In this document: one piece after another, positions 52,556-58,977 of the stretch
How the letters are laid out: each line of letters begins with the position of its first letter
Numbering within the stretch: the first letter of the stretch is position 1
Assembly (NCBI RefSeq): GCF_027594825.1
Contig: NZ_CP088930.1
Coordinates: forward strand, 2,603,019-2,667,018
Direction of reading: 5' to 3'
Source: Serratia liquefaciens
Lineage (GTDB): Bacteria > Pseudomonadota > Gammaproteobacteria > Enterobacterales > Enterobacteriaceae
Length of the DNA stretch: 64,000 nucleotides
Notes under the pieces: model-generated
Databases searched by the model: none
Told to the model about the DNA's origin: nothing
The model's input: only the letters and a program-made list of their open reading frames with translations
Made by a program: the position numbers and the translations under genes

Positions 52556-53392
52556 ATGACCATTGCGCCAGACCGTTTTTGCATCAACCGCAAGATCGCG
52601 CCAAATCTCGATTTGGAACAGTTTTTCAGCCTGGTGAAAAAGTGCGGGCTCAACAAAGTAGAGCTGCGCAACGATATGCCGAGCGGCAAGGTGACAGATA
52701 ACCTGAGCAACGATCAATTAAATGCGTTGGCGGGAAAATACGGTATCGAAATCATCACCATTAATGCGCTCGGCATGTTTAACCTGCTGGACGATCAAGC
52801 CGCGTTGCTGAAAAACGCCAAGGCGCTGTTGTCACAAGCTCAGGCAATCCACAGCAAGGCACTGGTGCTGTGCCCGCATTGCAGCGCGAGCGATAACCGC
52901 AGCGAAGAGCAGAAAAAAACTGACACGCTGGCGGCCCTTAAGCTGCTGGCTCCGCTGTTCAAGCAATACGGTGTGCAGGGCTATGTGGAGCCGCTGGGGT
53001 TCGGTATCAGTTCACTGCGCTCGTCGCTGCTGACGCAGTCCCTGATCCGGGATTCTGGCGCGCCTTACAAAATCGTGCTGGATACCTTCCACCACTGTTT
53101 AAGCGACGTGGCACAGCCTGAATTTGATACGCAAATTCAGATTGACGGCATTGGGCTGGTGCACCTTTCCGGGGTAGAAGATCCGCGGGCTAAAAGTGCA
53201 TTAAGCGATGAAGAGCGCATTATGCTAAGTGACAAGGATAGGCTGGAGAGCAAACAGCAGGTGCAGAATCTGGAGCGCCTCGGTTACCGCGGTCTCTACG
53301 CCTTCGAGCCGTTCTCGTCGCAGCTGGACAGCTGGACGCCAGCGGATATAGAACGTGAAATCCGTCAGAGCATCGCTCTGCTGCAAGGGTAA
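52556..53392 (+). CDS. iolI: IolI-like TIM-barrel isomerase
   Basis: 278 residues with an AP endonuclease 2-type barrel. Likely metal ligands lie in YVEPLGFGISS, KIVLDTFHHCLSD and GLVHLSGVEDPR. The last resembles the HIDD-type strand of Bacillus IolI, 2-keto-myo-inositol isomerase, which interconverts scyllo-inosose and 1-keto-D-chiro-inositol. It has an AGGAG site and lies directly after iolT. It is the third barrel isomerase in this locus, beside iolE and iolH; the exact step is inferred. Confidence 0.75.
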   Translation: MTIAPDRFCINRKIAPNLDLEQFFSLVKKCGLNKVELRNDMPSGKVTDNLSNDQLNALAGKYGIEIITINALGMFNLLDDQAALLKNAKALLSQAQAIHSKALVLCPHCSASDNRSEEQKKTDTLAALKLLAPLFKQYGVQGYVEPLGFGISSLRSSLLTQSLIRDSGAPYKIVLDTFHHCLSDVAQPEFDTQIQIDGIGLVHLSGVEDPRAKSALSDEERIMLSDKDRLESKQQVQNLERLGYRGLYAFEPFSSQLDSWTPADIEREIRQSIALLQG

Positions 53393-53412
53393 TGCTTGCC
53401 CCTGATTTAACC

Positions 53413-53443
53413 GGGCGCTGCGTGCAGCGCCCTACTTTTTTTT
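53413..53443. repeat. GC-rich repeat, short copy 3, acting as terminator
   Basis: GGGCGCTGC (53413-53421) pairs perfectly with GCAGCGCCC (53424-53432), then TAC and a run of T. The reverse strand starts GTAGGGCGCTGC, close to one half of the copies at 23645 and 48900. It lies between the convergent iolI and fetB and has the form of an intrinsic terminator. Confidence 0.7.
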
Positions 53444-53448
53444 CTGTA

Positions 53449-54222
53449 TTATTTCAACGTGCTGACCACCAGTTGGTGGCGCTCGTTGTAGAACTTCCGG
53501 TAGGCCAGGTAGCAGGCGATGATGGTCGACAGGCTGGCGGTCGACAACAGCATGAAAGTCACCATAATCTGGTACTTAATCGCCTTGACCGGATCGATAC
53601 CGGCGAAGATCAGACCCGACATCATGCCCGGCAGGCTGACCAACCCCACGGTTTTGGCAGAGTCCACCGTAGGGATCAACGAAGCACGGATACTGTCGCG
53701 GATTAGCGCCGCCGAAGCAAACTTCGGCGAGGCGCCCAGGCTCAGCATCTCCTGAATCTTCTGCTGATCGCTTTTGAAACGCTGTCCCAGGTTGTTGTAG
53801 CACAAGCCAACTGCCACCATCGCATTGCCGGCCACCATGCCGGCAATCGGGATCACCTGCATTGGGGTAAATTCTATCGAGCCGGTCAGCACCAATACCG
53901 CCAGCGTTAATACCGCGCCGGTGGTTATGGCAATAAACGACGTCACAAAAGCATGATCGATATATTTACTGCGTTTTTGCGCGTTGTAAGCAGCGTTAAA
54001 ACAGATAAATAACACCATCAGCACCGTCAGAATGGCGTTATTCACATCAAAAATATATTTCAGCACGTAGCCGACAATGATCAGCTGCACCACCGCCCGG
54101 CAAATGCTCCAGATAATGTCTTTTTCCAGCGCCAGCTTTTCTTTGTGGCTGATTAAAATGGCGACAATCACCAATACCATCGACAAAGCCAAGGATTCAT
54201 TGCTGATATTATGCTGGTTCAT
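53449..54222 (-). CDS. fetB: FetB, iron-exporter permease subunit
   Basis: 257 residues with about seven hydrophobic segments. The start MNQHNISNESLALSMVLVIV and the end SLPGMMSGLIFAGIDPVKAI match E. coli FetB (YbbM) as recalled. With FetA it forms an ABC exporter linked to iron efflux and resistance to peroxide. The frame extends to 54255, but the ATG at 54222 gives the conserved start and overlaps the fetA end by 14 bp, indicating coupling. Confidence 0.92.
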   Translation of the reverse strand: MNQHNISNESLALSMVLVIVAILISHKEKLALEKDIIWSICRAVVQLIIVGYVLKYIFDVNNAILTVLMVLFICFNAAYNAQKRSKYIDHAFVTSFIAITTGAVLTLAVLVLTGSIEFTPMQVIPIAGMVAGNAMVAVGLCYNNLGQRFKSDQQKIQEMLSLGASPKFASAALIRDSIRASLIPTVDSAKTVGLVSLPGMMSGLIFAGIDPVKAIKYQIMVTFMLLSTASLSTIIACYLAYRKFYNERHQLVVSTLK

Positions 54223-54886
54223 GGGTCGTCTCCTGTGCCCGTGCACCCTGCGCACTCAGGGTAATCACATCATCCGCATGCTTGATTTCGTCTTTATCAT
54301 GCGTGACCCACAGCACCGCTACGCCATGCTGCGCCACCAGTTGATGAATAATGTCGTTAACGTTGCGTTTGTTATCTTCATCCAGCGCACTGGTGATCTC
54401 ATCCAATAACAACACTTTGGGCATAAATTGCAGGTTACGGATCAATGAAATTCGCTGTTTCTCCCCGCCCGATAATTCGTTTACGCTTTTATCCAACATA
54501 TTTTCCGGCAGCCCAAAACGCGCCAGATCGGCCTGCATTTTTTTCCTGTCCGGTTTTTGCTTTCTGATCTGGTAAGGCAGCGCGATATTGTCATACACCG
54601 CGTCACCAAACAGCGAAGGGGTTTGAAAACAGTAAGACACCTGCTGGCGATATTCTTCCGGCGGTATATCGGTTATGGCCTTACCGTCAAAGATAATTTC
54701 TCCACGAGTCGGGTCGATCAGGGAAGAAATGATTTTTAGCAGGGTGCTTTTACCGCAGCCCGACGGCCCGGTAATCAGTTTAAATTCCCCCTGATTCAGT
54801 CCGAAAGACACAGAATCCAAAATAACCTGATCACCTATTTGATAATGAATATCATTTAATATCAGTATGTCTTTGCTTTCCTTCAT
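54209..54886 (-). CDS. fetA: FetA, iron-exporter ATP-binding subunit
   Basis: 225 residues, ABC ATPase. Walker A GPSGCGKSTLL, signature NELSGGEKQRISLIRNL and Walker B VLLLDEITSALDED are all present. Partner of FetB, whose start it overlaps. A 174-bp gap follows upstream to the next gene. Confidence 0.92.
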   Translation of the reverse strand: MKESKDILILNDIHYQIGDQVILDSVSFGLNQGEFKLITGPSGCGKSTLLKIISSLIDPTRGEIIFDGKAITDIPPEEYRQQVSYCFQTPSLFGDAVYDNIALPYQIRKQKPDRKKMQADLARFGLPENMLDKSVNELSGGEKQRISLIRNLQFMPKVLLLDEITSALDEDNKRNVNDIIHQLVAQHGVAVLWVTHDKDEIKHADDVITLSAQGARAQETTHEPA

Positions 54887-55060
54887 TATAAACTCGCATC
54901 CCTCATGAAAATATTTGTCCCCAGGCAGCCAGTATAAAGCTTCAAAAATTACACTAGCAATGGCTGGTCATTAAGGAGTCGGGCTGAGGCGCTTTTCGCA
55001 CCGTCAGCCCTGTATTGATCCGCTGTGAAGGGTAGTCAAAATGACGAAACAGGAAAGGAA

Positions 55061-55342
55061 TTACACTTTTTTGGGTGATGCACAAATATACCAGCGTAAC
55101 GAGTTATTGATGCTGCGATGGGTACAACGAACTTTACCCTCTTTTTCCAATGCTAATAACAGCGTGCGCGTGGTGTAAATATTTTCACCGCACTTGTCTG
55201 CCAGCTCCCTGGTTTTAGGCCAGTGTTCCGGTGCCGGAGGATGATGCTCCCCTGCTCCCGACGCGCGTTCCATACAGAGTTTTCGTAACACGTTTAGCAT
55301 ATGTGACTTCCTGATTTCATATGTTATCGGCGCCTTGGCCAT
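55061..55342 (-). CDS. Small winged-helix regulator, PapI/FaeA-like
   Basis: 93 residues. The C-terminal two thirds (KTRELADKCGENIYTTRTLL, then LALEKEGKV) has the pattern of a small winged helix-turn-helix of the PapI/FaeA type that helps control fimbrial phase variation. The N-terminal 45 residues are extra and contain two cysteines and a proline-rich stretch. It has a strong AAGGAG site and begins 15 bp after the FKBP-like gene, so it is the last gene of a three-gene unit facing away from the fimbrial operon. Assignment is by motif only; it could be another small wHTH family. Confidence 0.6.
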   Translation of the reverse strand: MAKAPITYEIRKSHMLNVLRKLCMERASGAGEHHPPAPEHWPKTRELADKCGENIYTTRTLLLALEKEGKVRCTHRSINNSLRWYICASPKKV

Positions 55343-55357
55343 CGCGTACTCCTTGAG

Positions 55358-56524
55358 TTACTTTTGCCTGCTCCTGTCCTGCGGCAGCACGTCGGCCACG
55401 CGCAAGGTGTAAATCATGGTGGCCCCCGGCGGGATCGCGGGCGGACTTCCCTTATCGCCATACGCCAAGGCGGGGGGGACCACCAGCGTCATGGACCCGT
55501 GCTTATTCAGCTTGCCGATGGCGGCCCTAAACAGCGGCGGGTATTGCGCCAACGGCAAAGAGATTGTGGTGCCGGCCAAGTCCATATCCTTAATCACTTG
55601 CCCATCGGGGAGGCTTTCGCGTACCACGATATCGACGTTGTCATTGGCTTTTATCTGCCCGCTACCGGCATAGTCCACGCGGTAATAGAAACCGAGCGCA
55701 TCTTTTTGCACACCGGGTTGTTTGGCGAAATCGGCGAGATAGGTTTTACCCTCCACTCGTATCGCCTGCTGCCGCTGCCGTTGGGTCTGCTGCAAGGCAG
55801 CGTCTGCGGCCTTTAGCGCGCGGTCGATAGCGGCATCATCCAGGCGTTGCCGCCCCGCCAGCGTATCGGCAATGCCCGCCAGCAGACGCGGGCGATCGGC
55901 TTCAATTCCCAAACGGCGGTTCTCTTCCTGTAAATGCATAATGTCACGCCCCAGCGAAACCCCGGCGGCGTAGGCCTGCTTATCCGCATCGCTGACCAGC
56001 TCCGGCGGTTGTCGCTGCGCGGCTAGCTGACGGTTGAGTTGCTGCAACTGCAGCTCTTGCTGCGTGGCGATCCGTTGTTGCCGGGCCAGAGCCGTCGCCA
56101 TGGCGATCAAGTCTGGCGGTGTGGTGATGGCCTGACGAACACCTTTCAACGCTGCCACCAGCGGCCGGATATCAATAGGATCTGGCTTGGGTGTTGCCTT
56201 GATGGCTGGCGCCGCCGGTTGAGCCTGAGCTGCCAGCTGCTGTTCCAATTGGCGGATGGTCTCGGCCTGCCGTTGCAGGGCCTGATTCAGCGCGGTCAGA
56301 CGGGCGTTGTCTCCGCGCGCAACAGCGGCGGGTTTGGGCTTGGCAGTCACCGGCGGAGGCGCTACAGGTGCAGTTTCCACCACCGGCGCCGCCTGCTGTT
56401 GCTGGGCAAATTTCAGCAATGCGGGAATGCCGTCATCCTTGCCAGGTGCAGTCTCTGCCGCCGATGCAGCGCCACATGCCAACAACAGCAGCAAAGCCGC
56501 GGCTCCTTCCGCGCACTTTTTCAT
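55358..56524 (-). CDS. Exported FKBP-like protein with long N-terminal extension
   Basis: 388 residues, versus about 270 for FkpA. A signal peptide (about 1-23) is followed by a proline- and alanine-rich stretch (45-70), a glutamine-rich coiled-coil-like part (71-172), an FKBP_N-like helical dimerisation domain (180-265, DKQAYAAGVSLGRDIMHLQE) and an FKBP-type domain (285-380, LVVPPALAYGDKG and IPPGATMIYTLRV). The usual FDSS motif is replaced by IKDMDL and the conserved active-site Trp region by YPPLFRAAI, so isomerase activity may be weak and a chaperone role likelier. It starts 2 bp after the lipoprotein gene. Confidence 0.75.
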   Translation of the reverse strand: MKKCAEGAAALLLLLACGAASAAETAPGKDDGIPALLKFAQQQQAAPVVETAPVAPPPVTAKPKPAAVARGDNARLTALNQALQRQAETIRQLEQQLAAQAQPAAPAIKATPKPDPIDIRPLVAALKGVRQAITTPPDLIAMATALARQQRIATQQELQLQQLNRQLAAQRQPPELVSDADKQAYAAGVSLGRDIMHLQEENRRLGIEADRPRLLAGIADTLAGRQRLDDAAIDRALKAADAALQQTQRQRQQAIRVEGKTYLADFAKQPGVQKDALGFYYRVDYAGSGQIKANDNVDIVVRESLPDGQVIKDMDLAGTTISLPLAQYPPLFRAAIGKLNKHGSMTLVVPPALAYGDKGSPPAIPPGATMIYTLRVADVLPQDRSRQK

Positions 56525-56526
56525 GG

Positions 56527-56940
56527 TTACAGGCTCTCCACCCGGCTCGACAGATCGGACATCAGCTCATGTTCAACGTCGGCGCAGAATTTCTCGGTTT
56601 TATATTTATAAAGCGCATCTATGGCTTTACGGGTGCTTTCATCGACATTACTGCGAATGCCGGCATATCCCGAGGCGTTGGACAACAGCCCGTTAAAATA
56701 AGCAATCCGTTTTTGATAGCTTTGCGGATTAATATTCTTAAGTGAGTTGACCCGCTGCTGACAAAGCGCGATCCGTTGCTCATCAGTGTTTTCCTTAGGA
56801 TTACTCTGTGAAACTTTTTTCATGGCAACCGTACCGGTGCCATTTTTTCCTACGCAACCGGACAGCAGTAAACAGGACATTATCATCACCGCCGTAGCGA
56901 CGGCGGAACGGCGAGTTGAATCATTAATTATGGTAATCAT
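56527..56940 (-). CDS. Small lipoprotein of unknown function
   Basis: 137 residues from the ATG at 56940 (an ATG at 56952 adds four). A hydrophobic signal ends in the lipobox LLSGC with Cys29 as the lipidation site. The mature part is polar, with three further cysteines (in IALCQQRV and KFCADVEHE, one near the lipobox excluded), and an SYQKRIAYFNGLLSNASGYAG stretch quoted in part. I recognise no family. The N-region before the hydrophobic core is long, so the start is uncertain. It is the first gene of the unit that continues with the FKBP-like protein and small regulator, divergent from the fimbrial operon. Confidence 0.7.
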   Translation of the reverse strand: MITIINDSTRRSAVATAVMIMSCLLLSGCVGKNGTGTVAMKKVSQSNPKENTDEQRIALCQQRVNSLKNINPQSYQKRIAYFNGLLSNASGYAGIRSNVDESTRKAIDALYKYKTEKFCADVEHELMSDLSSRVESL

Positions 56941-57703
56941 TCCGTTTATCATCCCTTAATTATCACTTAGGTCATTATTATGTCGCGAAGCCCTGTTTTA
57001 TCTGACTGCTTCTGATTAATCCTAACGAGTTAAATAACAGAAACGCACAATAACAGTCGGGTATTGGTAATAATCCGACACACATCTGTATTGTTATGTT
57101 TTTGTTAAAATCCAAAAAGGAATTATCGTAGTCACAATGAATGAATGTCACATCCCAGGCCCGTATTACCGACCTGTTCATCCATAAAAACAAAGAGTTA
57201 ACTTTTTACCCGCGATTAACGCGCAGAATTCATCTTCTGCTGTCTGAGGGCGATATTATCAAAACAATATTGCTAATTGTAGTGCGAACACTAATTCTGG
57301 CGATCTAATATCTCGCATATTGCTATTTATATAGTCATTTATTCTGGATAATATTTGTATACGATCTATTGATTTTCAATTATATATATTTCTTTTTCCT
57401 TTTGGTTTTATATTCTGTATTTGACTTAACTTAATAAAAGCTATTTCCAACCGCACCTATTATTTGCAAGAATAATCCCAGCAAGACGCTATGGTGATAT
57501 ACCTATTTTTCTTTTATGGATTTCGCTTGTACGACTTCCAAAATATTTCGTTATTCACCCATGAATAACGGAGGGTGGCGTATTGCCCAGAGCAAAAGGA
57601 TCTGGCTCCAACTACGGCGTCGGCGACATGACGTTGCCGCTGTTGTGGGGGATTTAGATGTGCTGTTCTTTTTATTTAAATACTCTCTACAGGAACTTGA
57701 GAA
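56941..57703. other. Control region of the fimbrial operon
   Basis: 763 bp between the lipoprotein unit and the major pilin gene. It is the most A+T-rich stretch in the window (57240-57480 especially). It contains GATC at 57302, 57363 (as ACGATC) and 57599. No pair of inverted repeats suitable for an invertible promoter was found, and no recombinase gene. A 63-codon frame (57516-57707) ends across the pilin start but resembles nothing known to me. Confidence 0.6.
57302..57366. promoter_or_regulatory. Paired GATC sites, possible Dam/Lrp/PapI-type switch
   Basis: GATC at 57302-57305 and ACGATC at 57361-57366 lie in A+T-rich DNA about 340-400 bp upstream of the major pilin. In pap-type operons ACGATC is the PapI-dependent Lrp-binding core. 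Spacing here is 61 bp rather than about 100. A PapI-like gene lies 2 kb away. Inference only. Confidence 0.3.
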
Positions 57704-58234
57704 ATGAAACTGAATAAATTAATGCTGGCAACCGTGATTGCTTTCGCTTCTGCATCTGTTGCTCACGCCGCATCTAACCAGGGCAGCGGTAAAGTCACTT
57801 TTACCGGTGAAATTATTGACGCGCCATGCAGCGTAGCACCGGAATCTGTTGACCAAACTGTCCCTATGGGCCAAATCAGCAGCCGTCTGCTGGCTAAAGA
57901 AGGCAAATCCAGCTCTGAGCCATTCAGCATCGAACTGAAAGATTGCTCCATTGCGACCATGAAGAACGTCCAGGTAACCTTCACCGGTACACCGGATCCA
58001 GACAACAGCAAACTGCTGGCACTGAGCGGCACCGCAACCGGCGCTGGCATCCGCATCTATGACAACCTGCACTCCAAAGACGTTGAACTGGGTACCGCGA
58101 CCGATGGTCAGGGTCTGACCGAAGGTAACAACTCCCTGAAATTCGCCGCTTATCTGCAAGGCAGCAGCGCTTCTGGCGCCGTGGTCCCAGGCGAATTCAC
58201 CAGCGTTGCAAACTTCACACTGGCTTACCTGTAA
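57704..58234 (+). CDS. Major fimbrial subunit (FimA/PapA-type pilin)
   Basis: 176 residues. A signal peptide cleaved after VAHA (residue 22) precedes a typical pilin with cysteines at 42 and 81 for the structural disulfide, and the C-terminal FTLAYL with penultimate tyrosine that binds the chaperone. It is the main rod subunit of a chaperone-usher fimbria. The codon use is smoother than in the downstream minor pilins, as expected for an abundant protein. A terminator-like hairpin follows, which would make it more abundant than the downstream proteins. Confidence 0.93.
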   Translation: MKLNKLMLATVIAFASASVAHAASNQGSGKVTFTGEIIDAPCSVAPESVDQTVPMGQISSRLLAKEGKSSSEPFSIELKDCSIATMKNVQVTFTGTPDPDNSKLLALSGTATGAGIRIYDNLHSKDVELGTATDGQGLTEGNNSLKFAAYLQGSSASGAVVPGEFTSVANFTLAYL

Positions 58235-58243
58235 TCCCCCCCT

Positions 58244-58272
58244 CGGGGACGCCCTTTAGGTGTCCCCGTTTT
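58244..58272 (+). terminator. Attenuator hairpin after the major pilin gene
   Basis: CGGGGAC (58244-58250) pairs with GTCCCCG (58262-58268), followed by TTTT. Partial termination here is the common way to raise the pilin-to-usher ratio. Confidence 0.7.
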
Positions 58273-58323
58273 ACCTGCACGGACATTGGGTAACGGGACC
58301 AACGGCTACAGGGAGACGCCAGC

Positions 58324-58875
58324 ATGACAAACCGGATTTGGCGCGTACTGCTTATCGCGCTCAGCTTTTGCAGCGCAGAGGCGACGGCGAAAAATCAGGG
58401 CCACGGCACACTCAACCTGGGTGGAGAGATCGTCGAAACCCCTTGCGGGATAGCCAGCGAAAGCCTGGACCAGACCGTTGATTTCGGGCTGATCTCGATG
58501 ACCGATGCGGCATTGGATACGCAGCCGGTGCTGATCGGCAGCCGCCGCAACTTTGAGATCAAGCTGGTTAACTGCGAATTGGCCAGCATCGTGAAACCCG
58601 ACTTTATCTACCGCGCGGCCACCGTCACTTTCAACGGTATCGCCGACAGCCGGGATCCCGATCTCTTGGGGGTTTATGGCGAAGCGCAGGGCGTGGCCAT
58701 TGAATTACTGACCGCCAACGGCGTTCAGATACCGCTGGGCAGTACCACCGCGGATTACCAGATTGTCGCCGGCGACAACACGCTGCGCTTTGGCGCTCAG
58801 TTACGCATTCATCCCGACAGGGCCAGAGCCGGCGGATTCAGCTCACTGGCGAAATTCACCCTGTCTTATCTGTAA
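58324..58875 (+). CDS. Minor fimbrial subunit (PapH/MrpB-like position)
   Basis: 183 residues with a signal peptide (cleavage near residue 22), cysteines at 41 and 84, and a C-terminal TLSYL. The family is the pilin fold. Its place between the major pilin and the usher is that of PapH or MrpB, the subunit that ends the rod and anchors it; the role here is inferred from order. The N-terminal part resembles the major pilin (GEIVETPCGIASESLDQTVD against the major pilin's GEIIDAPCSVAPESVDQTV). Confidence 0.88.
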   Translation: MTNRIWRVLLIALSFCSAEATAKNQGHGTLNLGGEIVETPCGIASESLDQTVDFGLISMTDAALDTQPVLIGSRRNFEIKLVNCELASIVKPDFIYRAATVTFNGIADSRDPDLLGVYGEAQGVAIELLTANGVQIPLGSTTADYQIVAGDNTLRFGAQLRIHPDRARAGGFSSLAKFTLSYL

Positions 58876-58977
58876 GTAACGCCTCGTTAGGCGGGTGCCG
58901 CCGTCAGGCACTGAATGACATCACGTATTACGTATTCAGGTCGTACAGGATGACCTGCTATTGGGCGCGGATTTGCC

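Noticed and set aside
56941..57703. Search for an invertible promoter element as in fim or mrp operons
   Set aside because: No matching inverted repeats several hundred bases apart were seen, and no site-specific recombinase gene lies within the window.
57516..57707. 63-codon frame ending across the start of the major pilin gene (ATGA overlap)
   Set aside because: Possible leader peptide, but no family, no ribosome site that I trust, and the overlap is of a kind that arises by chance; kept only as a note.
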